This document shows positions 44,389-52,483 of a stretch of DNA of 64,000 nucleotides, one piece after another. The notes below the pieces were generated by a model. The model had not been told where the DNA came from, did not search any database, and worked only from the letters and a program-made list of their open reading frames with translations. The stretch is from Chryseobacterium vaccae (lineage in GTDB: Bacteria > Bacteroidota > Bacteroidia > Flavobacteriales > Weeksellaceae), in contig NZ_VSWH01000001.1 in NCBI RefSeq assembly GCF_009602705.1, forward strand, positions 1,364,001-1,428,000, given 5' to 3'. Position 1 is the first letter of the stretch; each line of letters begins with the position of its first letter. Position numbers and translations under genes: made by a program.

Positions 44389-45364
44389 AATTAATATCGC
44401 TTTTACGATTTTGTTTTTCCTTTTTTTCAGCTGCACTACGGCTCAAACGGAAAACAAAGTAGTCAACACAGAACCACAATCGCCAGGTAAAAGATCAATT
44501 CCGTTCAACACCAATACAGCGGATTGTATAACGCTGCCCTTTGGATATTCAGATATTTCAAAACGAATGACCATTGACGCTGTTTTGCCTGTCCTACAGG
44601 ATGTAAATCAATTAAAGGAACTCAATGCCTTAAAATTTGAAACACTCATCAAAAAAGATCTTATCATACTTCCAGAACAATATGATGTTTTTCTGCCATT
44701 CAGCAAGGAGGTCAATGAGAAATATGACCGCATTAAAATCGCTTCTGATTTCATTTGTTATGGACAATATTCACTGTACTTTATGGCGGTTTATAATACC
44801 GTTCGTTACGCGGAACCGTTCATCGAAAAAATATATCTGATTTCAACAAAGGACAATAAGCCCCTCGATATGAAGAGAATATACCTTCATCATGAAGGAG
44901 AAATGGGATTTGCTAACCATACCCTGTTTAATATCGATAAAAACCATATCATTTCCCTTCAGGATTACGAATTTTCTGAAAGTCCTTTTACCTTAAAACC
45001 TTTACAAAAATACCAGATTCTGTCCTCCGGGAAATTGGTCAGATACTATGATCAGGATGGTCTTTATAAAAATGATGAAGAACAGGGCATGGTGAAAAAC
45101 CACAGCAGAGAAGGGAAATGGGTAGAATTCAAACCCAACAGATTTATAGATTTACAGCAATATCCGGAATTTACAGATCCCTATACTTACCTGGAAGCAG
45201 AGTATAAAAATGGCTTACCCGTTGGAGAGTGGAAATGTTATAAATTACTGCAGAAATATAATGAAGAAACCGGAGAACCCATCATCATTACAAGGAAAAA
45301 AGGAAAGTTGATCTACACTGAAATCTATAAAGACGGATTACTGGAAAAACGGAATTTTCAGTAG
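44381..45364 (+). CDS. Lipoprotein, candidate immunity to the LAS peptidase effector
   Basis: I start at 44381 (MPKINIAFTILF), not at the longer 44216 reading, which merely runs inside the effector. The lipobox is FFSC (about Cys18). The 327-residue product ends with MORN/YwqK-like strands (SREGKWVEFKPN, YKNGLPVGEWKCY, YKDGLLEKRNF) that fold into a beta sheet. The 8-bp overlap with the effector and lipid anchoring repeat the pattern of the other two pairs. Confidence 0.8.
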   Translation: MPKINIAFTILFFLFFSCTTAQTENKVVNTEPQSPGKRSIPFNTNTADCITLPFGYSDISKRMTIDAVLPVLQDVNQLKELNALKFETLIKKDLIILPEQYDVFLPFSKEVNEKYDRIKIASDFICYGQYSLYFMAVYNTVRYAEPFIEKIYLISTKDNKPLDMKRIYLHHEGEMGFANHTLFNIDKNHIISLQDYEFSESPFTLKPLQKYQILSSGKLVRYYDQDGLYKNDEEQGMVKNHSREGKWVEFKPNRFIDLQQYPEFTDPYTYLEAEYKNGLPVGEWKCYKLLQKYNEETGEPIIITRKKGKLIYTEIYKDGLLEKRNFQ

Positions 45365-45818
45365 CGGAAGCAGGGTGATGTATACGGGAAAACGTAAGGA
45401 TTTACAAACTGAATGTTCCAAGAGTTTATCAGCGATAAAATATGCGGATACATTATTCCCACGAATCCCTCAGGTTACGCGGATGTTTGTAGAAAATCTG
45501 CGTAATCTGAGGGAGAATTAATTTTTTATCGCCACGGATACACGAATCCTTTTTATTCGTGCATCCGTGGCATTTATAAAACAGCATTCAATTTTGTTCG
45601 GAAACAGGTAGAAACGCATTCTAAAATTCTACATATAATTTGAATCATTTAAACACAACCCATTCCAATCTATGACAATCAAATAGTCTAATTTCCGGAA
45701 TTCGAAACCTTCCCAAATTTAAAAGAGTTGTTTTTTAATAACGATATTTAATTATATTTGAAAATAACTAAACTCCATAACCAGGAAACTTAATTGATCT
45801 GATTTTTTAAACTTATCC
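45365..45818. repeat. Intergenic repeats and promoter between effector and immunity regions
   Basis: An imperfect stem is made by CACGAATCCCTCAGGTTACG (45462-) and CTGCGTAATCTGAGGG (to about 45517). GCCACGGATACACGAAT (45531-) pairs with ATTCGTGCATCCGTGGC (to about 45572), a very stable hairpin. TATATTTG at 45753-45760 is a perfect -7 element for the gene at 45819. Confidence 0.6.
45753..45760 (+). promoter_or_regulatory. Perfect Bacteroidota -7 element (TAnnTTTG)
   Basis: TATATTTG, 58 bp upstream of the ATG at 45819, with a TTG at 45728-45730 as a possible -33 element. The flank ATATTTAATTATATTTGAA recurs exactly ahead of the acetyltransferase gene (49262-49280). Confidence 0.55.
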
Positions 45819-46055
45819 ATGAATAAAAGAAAACTATTAGAAGAAAAAGAATGGGAATATTATATTTTTGAGGAAAACCATACTATTCAATTATCAGTTC
45901 CAATTCCCAATCCAAGCCCGGGATTTGATATTATATATACGCTGAACGATTCTGAACGGGAAAAATACTTACATACAGGCATTAAAGCCCTTGAAGAAAG
46001 AATACAGGATATGAAAGTCAATTTTTCAAATTATACCATGAATTCATGGAGATAG
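45819..46055 (+). CDS. Small hypothetical protein, immunity-like
   Basis: 78 residues, acidic, no signal peptide. EKEWEYYIFEENHTIQLSVP at the start suggests two strands, and the last 40 residues a helix. First gene of the + strand reservoir, behind a good promoter. No family recognised. Confidence 0.65.
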   Translation: MNKRKLLEEKEWEYYIFEENHTIQLSVPIPNPSPGFDIIYTLNDSEREKYLHTGIKALEERIQDMKVNFSNYTMNSWR

Positions 46056-46134
46056 TCCTATATCATTAATACAAAAAACAATTCTCCAAAGCCATAAGGC
46101 TTTAAAATGTTCCTTTCTAAAAGAAAATAAACTG

Positions 46135-46923
46135 ATGTATAAACTCACAGACCATGTTGATATAGAGATTATTGCCGGGCAGCAATTATCCGCCATTCCC
46201 AGAGTGCTGATCTATGATGTGGAAATTCTTCTGACAGCCTCTAACAGCATTAAGGAAATAGAGCATGAAATACTGACAACCAATGGAAGCGATAAAGGCT
46301 GGTTATTTACAGAAAACAACGATACATTCAGGTTTAATGCTGATGACCATTTGCTCACCTCTGTTTACTTCGGTTACAGCGAACTGGAAAAAGAACCTCA
46401 TCATAAACTGGATCTGGTAACAAATGCAAAAAAGATAGTAGGTATTCCTAAACTCATATATCCCTTGTCATTTGATCTGGAACCATTTGAATACAGGTAC
46501 TGTGTACCCTCCGGCAACATCCTGTTAGGATATGGTGATATTTTTTTAAACAGTCAGAATCAATGTACGGAGTTACAAATAACTGAAAATATATCTTTAC
46601 TGTTCAATGAGAACAATTTGTATTGTGCATGGCTTATAAAGCACCCTGAACAATTTTTGGCGGATAAGATAGCACCTGTTGAAAAATACCAGGTTACTCC
46701 TCTTTTAAAGAAAAGCTTTTGGGAGGTTTTTCAATTTATCAATCAGGAAAAAATAAGCCTCATGGAAAAAGAAGATATTCCTACATTTCATGAATTACTT
46801 TCTTTATACAAAAGCATTCACCATAGCCTTGAAAAGCATGACAAACTGGAAATCTTAACCGATAAATTATTTGATTTTGCAGATAATTTCTACTCTCAGG
46901 AGCAAATGCAGCATTTTAAGTAA
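46135..46923 (+). CDS. Hypothetical protein, immunity-like
   Basis: 262 residues, soluble, acidic; two-part fold with a strand-rich front (about 1-165) and helical back (185-262). No recognised domain. Neighbours on the same strand at 40-80 bp spacing suggest a loose multi-gene transcript of orphan immunity genes. Confidence 0.7.
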   Translation: MYKLTDHVDIEIIAGQQLSAIPRVLIYDVEILLTASNSIKEIEHEILTTNGSDKGWLFTENNDTFRFNADDHLLTSVYFGYSELEKEPHHKLDLVTNAKKIVGIPKLIYPLSFDLEPFEYRYCVPSGNILLGYGDIFLNSQNQCTELQITENISLLFNENNLYCAWLIKHPEQFLADKIAPVEKYQVTPLLKKSFWEVFQFINQEKISLMEKEDIPTFHELLSLYKSIHHSLEKHDKLEILTDKLFDFADNFYSQEQMQHFK

Positions 46924-46973
46924 CACAAGATATTCCTGTATATAAATAAATGGAAGCAGATAAAATATAAAAA

Positions 46974-47600
46974 ATGAAAGCAAAGAAAATAATGTATGCC
47001 TGGGCAGCAGTCATACAATTTACTTATAAGTTCAACAAAGAAAATAATACCCATATTAAATATACCAGTGAAGTACTGGATGGCTCTCTTTTCGTAACAA
47101 TAGACTTTAAAGAAACTCCATTTCAGTTAATTTTTGAGTACACTTACGAATTGGGAAGTATCCAGAATCATTTGGCGGGGAAAAGAGAACAGTTCTTACC
47201 ATTGGAATCGTATCCTTTTCCTCCTGAAGATGATAAAAATATAGCTGACTTTCGCCAAACCAAACAAAAATTATTTGACGGAGATGAAGGAGAATGTTTA
47301 CAGAAGGTTTTTAACGCCGATGATCAAAAAGCCACCGTAACAGATTTTTACAACAGTCCGTTAAGAGCACTAAAAAAAGAAATAGATGCTGAAAGTTTTG
47401 ATAAGGTCATTGAAGAAAGTAAATTTAACCTTATTAACAGCCATCATGAAATATATACATCTGAAGAAGGACTGGATGTTCATTATCTCATAAGAAATAA
47501 ATTGATATACCTGTTTTCCTACGGAGAATATCAGCCAGGCAGATATATGCTGTTTTTAGAAGGGGTCTGGTATTATAAACCATGGAATAAGGATGAATAA
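46974..47600 (+). CDS. Hypothetical protein, parent of the truncated copy at 50562
   Basis: 208 residues. The first 90 (AAVIQFTYKFNKENNTHI, FVTIDFKETPFQLIFEY, YPFPPEDDKN) are homologous to the 93-residue product at 50562-50843; the rest, with LIRNKLIYLFSYGEY and VWYYKPW, has no counterpart there. Soluble, no signal peptide. Family unknown; immunity is the guess by context. Confidence 0.72.
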   Translation: MKAKKIMYAWAAVIQFTYKFNKENNTHIKYTSEVLDGSLFVTIDFKETPFQLIFEYTYELGSIQNHLAGKREQFLPLESYPFPPEDDKNIADFRQTKQKLFDGDEGECLQKVFNADDQKATVTDFYNSPLRALKKEIDAESFDKVIEESKFNLINSHHEIYTSEEGLDVHYLIRNKLIYLFSYGEYQPGRYMLFLEGVWYYKPWNKDE

Positions 47601-47633
47601 AGAACAGTTATTGGATCGTTTTATTAATGCAAG

Positions 47634-48074
47634 ATGACCAAAGAGATTTTAAATATTTTAGGAAATATGGAAAATAATAATTTTGAATTCAACCTCACTT
47701 TAAATGGTACTATACCGGGAACTTCATTTAAAAAAATAGAAGAATTAATCGTTCCTCATTTTAAAAATATAGAGAAGATCAATTTCCATGATGATGGGTA
47801 TGGTAATGTAACGATTGAAAATAAATACTGGGAAATTTATATCTATCTCTCGGATATGCTGATAGAAGATGTAGAAGAAGATTATTTAATAAGTATGGCC
47901 TATAGAGGCTCTTTTGAAGAAGGAGAAAAAGAGCTGAAAGAATTTGCAGCGTATCTGCATGAGAAAGGCTTTATCTATTCTCTGGAGTATGAAGATATAA
48001 GTGATCATGAGTATCTGATACAACATCCTCAATGGAACACTTCTTTTGAGGAAAGGAAAAAATATTATAAATAA
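47634..48074 (+). CDS. Hypothetical protein, immunity-like
   Basis: 146 residues, acidic, likely alpha-beta (FNLTLNGTIPGTSFKKIEEL, YWEIYIYLSDML). The start could be at the second Met (MENNNFEF), giving 136 residues. 33 bp behind the previous gene. No known family. Confidence 0.65.
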   Translation: MTKEILNILGNMENNNFEFNLTLNGTIPGTSFKKIEELIVPHFKNIEKINFHDDGYGNVTIENKYWEIYIYLSDMLIEDVEEDYLISMAYRGSFEEGEKELKEFAAYLHEKGFIYSLEYEDISDHEYLIQHPQWNTSFEERKKYYK

Positions 48075-48118
48075 TTGAATGAGACTTTGTAGCAAAATAA
48101 AAGAGCAGTACATTTAAA

Positions 48119-48583
48119 ATGATAGATATAAAAATTAAAAATAAACTTATTACTGAAAACGAAATCAGTGAACTCACCAATCAAACAGGGAAAATATTTC
48201 CAAAAGATTATAAAGATTTTTTGCTGAAAAGCAATGGTACTTATTTTGAATCTAACGATATTTTCTTTGGAGAATATGACGATGATATCAATGTATTTGA
48301 AATTTACTCTTTAAAATATGGAAAATCAAACTTTTCAGAACACAACGAATTTACCGGTGGTATTCTTGATGATGGTTATTTTAATATAGGCAGAATTAGA
48401 GGAGGTAATATCTGTATGTCTTTGCAGGAACAGAATTATGGTTCCATATATGCTTATTATTCTCCTGTAGAATTAGAATTTCTCGCACCTTCTTTTACTG
48501 AGTTTCTGGAGGGCTTAATTGATTACAAAGATATTTTTGGGATAAACCCACTACTCCGCTGCTGTACGAATCACAGGAAATGA
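48119..48583 (+). CDS. SMI1/KNR4 (SUKH) family immunity protein
   Basis: 154 residues. The SUKH fold is recognisable: ENEISELTNQTGKIFPKDYK and FLLKSNGTYFES near the start, GYFNIGRIRGGNICMSL in the middle, and SFTEFLEGLID at the C-terminal helix. SUKH proteins neutralise nuclease and other toxins in polymorphic toxin and T6SS settings. The last 15 residues (NPLLRCCTNHRK) look frameshifted, and a more plausible tail lies in another frame to 48644. No cognate toxin adjacent, so orphan. Confidence 0.82.
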   Translation: MIDIKIKNKLITENEISELTNQTGKIFPKDYKDFLLKSNGTYFESNDIFFGEYDDDINVFEIYSLKYGKSNFSEHNEFTGGILDDGYFNIGRIRGGNICMSLQEQNYGSIYAYYSPVELEFLAPSFTEFLEGLIDYKDIFGINPLLRCCTNHRK

Positions 48584-48644
48584 TGACCAGCTGATGGAAG
48601 ATGCTCAAAAATTTTTATTAAGTTTTACAAAATATAAGTATTAG
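48546..48644 (+). pseudogene. Out-of-frame coding remnant after the SUKH gene
   Basis: The third frame is open from 48546 to a TAG at 48642 and reads VRITGNDDQLMEDAQKFLLS then FTKYKY, a typical acidic amphipathic C-terminal helix. Either the SUKH gene has shifted out of its native tail, or this is the end of a lost neighbouring gene. Confidence 0.4.
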
Positions 48645-48700
48645 CAAGGACAGACCAATAAAAGAAATTATAAAATTTGAACAATCATCAATTAAATTCT

Positions 48701-49138
48701 ATGAAAAGCATAAAACAAAGATTAGATGAAAATTATATACTGGGATGCATCAAACATCAGGAGAAATATCAGTTCTATATCATGCCAATTGCATGGTGGA
48801 TCTTGAATTATGCAAAATACAGCCCGTCTATATTACAGGATATTTCCCGTCAGAATTTCAGAAATGGGGCATTAAATGTAACTGATGACAAAATACACTC
48901 CTTTTTCATGTCCATTTCAGAAGATCAGATTTCAATATCAGAAGTAAAAAGTATCATTGAAAATTTCAGAAAAGAATATTATGGAATTACATTTTTTATA
49001 GATTTTGATACAAAAGAATACATCAGTACATTCCACGATATTGACATAGAAACATACCTGCCGGACAAAACCTGGACAGGAAAATATGGAAATCCAACGG
49101 ATTATATACCTAAAAATATTCTAGATCAAATCAGCTGA
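48701..49138 (+). CDS. Hypothetical protein, immunity-like
   Basis: The ATG at 48701 is chosen over the TTG at 48677; the product has 145 residues. KQRLDENYILGCIKHQEKYQ and MPIAWWILNYAKYSPS suggest a helical front, ITFFIDFDTKEYISTFHDID a strand pair. No known domain. It is followed by a short CACGAATCC repeat (49160-49195). Confidence 0.68.
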   Translation: MKSIKQRLDENYILGCIKHQEKYQFYIMPIAWWILNYAKYSPSILQDISRQNFRNGALNVTDDKIHSFFMSISEDQISISEVKSIIENFRKEYYGITFFIDFDTKEYISTFHDIDIETYLPDKTWTGKYGNPTDYIPKNILDQIS

Positions 49139-49159
49139 TTTCGGGAATCAAATATTTTA

Positions 49160-49195
49160 TCTCCGCTACCGCACGAATCCTTTCGTGTGATTCCT
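49160..49195. repeat. CACGAATCC-type short repeat
   Basis: CCGCACGAATCCTTTCGTGTG forms a hairpin (CACGAA/TTCGTG) and belongs to the same family as sites at about 33672, 45462-45572 and 51597. Confidence 0.5.
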
Positions 49196-49261
49196 AATAT
49201 TATAAACACGCTCTTACCCTTTTAATAAAACACGACACCTGAAACATAGGCCCTGATCATA

Positions 49262-49280
49262 ATATTTAATTATATTTGAA
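49262..49280 (+). promoter_or_regulatory. Perfect -7 element in a duplicated promoter segment
   Basis: TATATTTG at 49271-49278, 25 bp before the ATG at 49303. The surrounding ATATTTAATTATATTTGAA is identical to the segment before 45819. Confidence 0.55.
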
Positions 49281-49302
49281 GATCAACTAATCAACCATTA
49301 AG

Positions 49303-49791
49303 ATGAGCGACAGCCAACATGAAATAAAACTCAGGCCAACAACAGTTGCTGATTTAGATATTCTTTATCAGTTCCAGATTGATGATGGAGCCTGTCATCT
49401 GGCAGCATTTACTTCAAAGGACTCTGCCAATAAAGAAACCTATCTAACCAAATATACCCAATTACTGAAAGATCCAACCGTTAACAACCAAACTATTTTT
49501 GCCGATACTGTTATCGCTGGAAGCATAGCAAAGTTTGTCATGGAGGGCGATGCAGAAATCACCTACTGGATTGATAAAGCTTTCTGGGGAAAAGGTGTAG
49601 CCACAACGGCATTAAAAGATTTCCTTAAGATTGAAAAAACAAGACCTATTTTTGGACGTGTAGCCTTTGACAATATAGGCTCACAGAAGGTTCTTGAAAA
49701 ATGTGGCTTTGTAAAAATTGGTACTGACAAAGGTTTTGCCAATGCCCGGCAGGCGGAAATTGAAGAATTTATCTACAAACTTGATGTTTAA
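49303..49791 (+). CDS. GNAT family N-acetyltransferase
   Basis: 162 residues of the GNAT fold: RPTTVADLDILYQFQ at the start, EITYWIDKAFWGKGVATTAL holding the acetyl-CoA pyrophosphate loop (GKGVAT, about 96-101), and FDNIGSQKVLEKCGFVKIG as the closing motif. RimJ/RimL-like or small-molecule acetyltransferase. Its own promoter, so independent of the immunity genes. Acceptor unknown. Confidence 0.9.
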   Translation: MSDSQHEIKLRPTTVADLDILYQFQIDDGACHLAAFTSKDSANKETYLTKYTQLLKDPTVNNQTIFADTVIAGSIAKFVMEGDAEITYWIDKAFWGKGVATTALKDFLKIEKTRPIFGRVAFDNIGSQKVLEKCGFVKIGTDKGFANARQAEIEEFIYKLDV

Positions 49792-49822
49792 TTTCAAAAA
49801 TGTAGAAATCTCAATGTTCCCG

Positions 49823-49905
49823 GCTCTCCGATGTCTCCTGACTTCGGAGTATACATTACAAAATTTATTGATTATATTGGATCAAAGGCGGGAGACTTTG
49901 CGCAA
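49823..49905. repeat. REP/BIME-like element (copy A4)
   Basis: GCTCTCCGATGTCTCCTGAC..CGGAG at 49823-49850 and AAAGGCGGGAGACTTTGCGC near 49885-49903, with a TACAAAATTTATTGATTATATTGG spacer shared with copy A5. Directly after the acetyltransferase gene. Confidence 0.7.
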
Positions 49906-49985
49906 TAAGAAATTCATTAAGCAAAGAAAAGCCTGACCGGAAGGAAATGCGTTGAGAATATCATGACTATTTTTTACTGAAAAAT

Positions 49986-50504
49986 ATGAATTATTATTTA
50001 CTGAGACATGAAATTAATGAAAATGACATTTATGTTAATATTGAACAGCAAGGTTCATTAGAATTGCTGTCACAAGGAAAAACTCCCAAAATATCCAGAA
50101 CTTATTATACAGGTGAAAATATAACAGATTATATTTCCCTCGGAGGATTTGGAATTTCTTATAAAGCCATGTCATTTTTTAAAAGTGAATGTGGTGAAGA
50201 CCTTAGCTTTATTTCTACAGTGATATATAGGAAGGACACTGATGAACCATTACCTATTTACTTAACCAAAGTGAATCAGGAAATTGACTGTATAGATGAT
50301 GAAAAATCTGAACTGTTTATGCTAAGTGATAAAAAAGTAAGACGGATTAAAAGATTATTTTTTAAAAATAATATCACTGAAAACATTTTCAGAGTCAGGG
50401 GATTAAAGGACAGGGTTTTTGTAAGTGAAAATTTAAAAAATAAAATGATGAATCTGGGTCTGAAAGGTTTTGAGTTTATTCCTGTTGAAGAATTTACTTT
50501 TTAA
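49986..50504 (+). CDS. Imm11/DUF1629-like immunity protein
   Basis: 172 residues. The C-terminal third has the pattern common to the Imm11-like set in this window: a VSENLKNKMMNLGLKGFEFIP segment (about 148-168), in which a Ser-Glu-x-Leu-Lys helix is followed by a Gly-turn and an F-strand. The N-terminal part carries ITDYISLGGFGISYKAMSFF. Imm11 proteins protect against T6SS and polymorphic toxins. Orphan here. Confidence 0.7.
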   Translation: MNYYLLRHEINENDIYVNIEQQGSLELLSQGKTPKISRTYYTGENITDYISLGGFGISYKAMSFFKSECGEDLSFISTVIYRKDTDEPLPIYLTKVNQEIDCIDDEKSELFMLSDKKVRRIKRLFFKNNITENIFRVRGLKDRVFVSENLKNKMMNLGLKGFEFIPVEEFTF

Positions 50505-50561
50505 ATCTATCTTTATCAACCCTGAACAATACCGGGATCGGGAATTAAAAAACAGGAAACA

Positions 50562-50843
50562 ATGAAAATAAGCAACGCTTTTTATGCAGACATTGCCGTA
50601 ATACAGTTCACCCATTGGTTTAATACTCAACACAACACACCAATCTGTGCCTATGCAGAACTTAAAGAAGGTGTACCTTTTGTGGAAATTGATTTTAAGG
50701 ATACTGATAAGGAGTTAATTTTTAAATATGCACTACGGCTTGGAGAAATACAAAATGAGTTAGCTCAAAAAGAGAAATATTCCTTAGACTATTTAAAATA
50801 CCCATTACCCCCAAAGGAAGATAAAAAATATCGGTTAGATTAA
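50562..50843 (+). CDS. Truncated paralogue of the 46974 protein
   Basis: 93 residues homologous only to the first 90 of the 208-residue protein at 46974: IAVIQFTHWFN-N, FVEIDFKDT-KELIF, LG-IQNELA and YPLPPKEDKK. The reading ends abruptly at 50843, with a REP-like element starting 15 bp later, so the gene probably lost its 3' part when the element arrived or by deletion. May be non-functional. Confidence 0.6.
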   Translation: MKISNAFYADIAVIQFTHWFNTQHNTPICAYAELKEGVPFVEIDFKDTDKELIFKYALRLGEIQNELAQKEKYSLDYLKYPLPPKEDKKYRLD

Positions 50844-50857
50844 ATAAGAAAGCTCGC

Positions 50858-50946
50858 CGCTCTCCGAAATCTCCTGACTTGGGAGCATACATTACAAAAT
50901 TTGTTGAGTGTATTGGCTTAAAGTCAGAAGACTCTGTGCAGCAGAC
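50858..50946. repeat. REP/BIME-like element (copy A5)
   Basis: GCTCTCCGAAATCTCCTGAC..GGGAG, then ATACATTACAAAATTTGTTGAG, then TTAAAGTCAGAAGACTCTGTGC ending at about 50946. Shares its spacer with copy A4. Confidence 0.7.
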
Positions 50947-50991
50947 TTAAAAAAGACATTCAATTAGCGTAACACTATAAAGTAGTAGAAA

Positions 50992-51576
50992 ATGATACAT
51001 CAAAGTTTTATTAACGTATTAGGGGAGCCTGAAATAATTGGTAAAATAGATATCTTAAAATTAAAAACTGTTTTTTCTGAACAATTGAGTAATTTCGAGG
51101 ACAACCATATTCTTTTAGAATACCTGGAACATTATGGAGTATCTATTTTTAAAGGAGGCTTTTTCTCTTTTATAAATCCCATGGATTATGAAATCCAGTT
51201 AAAGAAATTTCCAAAATTAAGAGATCAGTCTATTATGCCATTTGCAAAGACTGCTATGGGAAACTTTTATTTAATTGGCGAAGTAGATGATGAAGTTTGT
51301 CTTGCTTTCTATAATATTCATACAGAAGAATATAAATATGTTGATTATGAGTTCACTTTATTTTTTACAACATTGGCAGGAAATAAATACCATACAGAGA
51401 CGGAGGCATATGGATTGATAGAAATTCCAGCATTAGAAAAATATGGACCCGTAGAAATAGACGAGTGTTTAACATTTGTCCCAGCTTTAGTTCTTGGTGG
51501 AGATGAGGATATTAAGAGTATACAGAAAGTAAAAATAAAAGAGAATATAGAAATATTATCAAAGGCTTTCAGCTAA
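50992..51576 (+). CDS. GAD-like/DUF1851 (Tdi1-type) immunity protein
   Basis: 194 residues. The front (YLEHYGVSIFKGGFFSFINP, about 42-61) is the GAD-like element and the back, with AKTAMGNFYLIGEVDDEV and the closing IQKVKIKENIEILSKAF, fits the DUF1851/Tdi1 C-terminal domain of T6SS DNase immunity proteins. No partner toxin nearby, so orphan. It starts 46 bp behind copy A5. Confidence 0.75.
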   Translation: MIHQSFINVLGEPEIIGKIDILKLKTVFSEQLSNFEDNHILLEYLEHYGVSIFKGGFFSFINPMDYEIQLKKFPKLRDQSIMPFAKTAMGNFYLIGEVDDEVCLAFYNIHTEEYKYVDYEFTLFFTTLAGNKYHTETEAYGLIEIPALEKYGPVEIDECLTFVPALVLGGDEDIKSIQKVKIKENIEILSKAFS

Positions 51577-51589
51577 GATATTAATATCC

Positions 51590-51622
51590 CTGCCGCCACA
51601 CGAATCCTTCGCGTGGTATCAT
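51590..51622. repeat. CACGAATCC-type short repeat
   Basis: CCGCCACACGAATCCTTCG followed by CGTGGT; a hairpin (CCACACGAA/TTCGCGTGG) as in the copies near 33672 and 49165. Confidence 0.5.
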
Positions 51623-51668
51623 TATTATCAATTATAACATTTTAAATACCCTGAAAAACAAATAACTT

Positions 51669-52334
51669 ATGAAATATTTCGAGATTGTCATCAATGCAGA
51701 TTTGCCGGTTACAGGTAAATACCCTCAGGTAAAAGGTTTAAAAATTAATTTTCATGAAGCAAGGGCTTCACAGTGGGGAATAATACGTCAATGGAAATCT
51801 GAAGACGATATCCCGGATCTGAATAATTTTCTTTTTCAGAAAGGTACCAAACTCACAGATATTGTCACCAATAACTTTGTAAACATTACCTCCGGAATTT
51901 TCATCAGCGAAAGGGCAAAATCTGTTTTTGACTCTTTTAGGATTAACGGTACTATTTATCCGGTTTCCATTTACGAACAGGATAAAAAGCACAGCTATAA
52001 TTTCCTGTGGTATGAAATAGGTGGCAAAAGTAAAATAGATTGGAAAGCATCTGTATTTATTGAGTATCAAACTATTGAAAAGCTATACGGTGAAATAATT
52101 CCGATTGAGGATTTTGAGGATTATAAAATGAAGGGTAGAAAGCTGGATGCAGAGAAAGAAGGATGGGATATTGTTCTTAAAACATTAAAGCTGAAAGAAT
52201 ATTTCGATATTACCCCTGCTTTTGGTATTGGCTTAATCTGCAATGAAAAGGTTAAAAATGCGATTGAAGAAAGTCATTTAACTGGTTTTCTGTTCAGGCA
52301 GTTAGATACTGAAGTTGTTTTTGAACAGTCATAA
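51669..52334 (+). CDS. Imm11/DUF1629-like immunity protein
   Basis: 221 residues, soluble. N-terminal strand MKYFEIVINADLPVTGK; VNITSGIFISERAKSVFDSF in the centre; C-terminal IGLICNEKVKNAIEESHLTG followed by FLF, matching the S/N-E-K-x-K helix and LTG turn of the other family members. Differences elsewhere are large, so each copy may match a different toxin. Confidence 0.72.
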   Translation: MKYFEIVINADLPVTGKYPQVKGLKINFHEARASQWGIIRQWKSEDDIPDLNNFLFQKGTKLTDIVTNNFVNITSGIFISERAKSVFDSFRINGTIYPVSIYEQDKKHSYNFLWYEIGGKSKIDWKASVFIEYQTIEKLYGEIIPIEDFEDYKMKGRKLDAEKEGWDIVLKTLKLKEYFDITPAFGIGLICNEKVKNAIEESHLTGFLFRQLDTEVVFEQS

Positions 52335-52483
52335 ATCAGACTGATACGGGCCTCTGCCTCATTTGTTCGTAGTTTTTTAGATACAAGCGAGACGTTTGCA
52401 CCAGCAGAGAAAAATTCCTGAAGCTGACTTAAAGTCTGAAAATCCTCTGGAAATTAATCAGTTAATTTTTTTGAATGATCAGT

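Noticed and set aside
34003..45364. A complete T6SS locus
   Set aside because: No sheath, tube, base-plate or ATPase genes are present; only VgrG, PAAR-like and effector genes, so this is a satellite island.
45531..45572. Strong GCCACGGAT hairpin as a riboswitch or small RNA
   Set aside because: Related CACGAATCC hairpins occur in other intergenic gaps without fixed gene context, so it is treated as a dispersed repeat.
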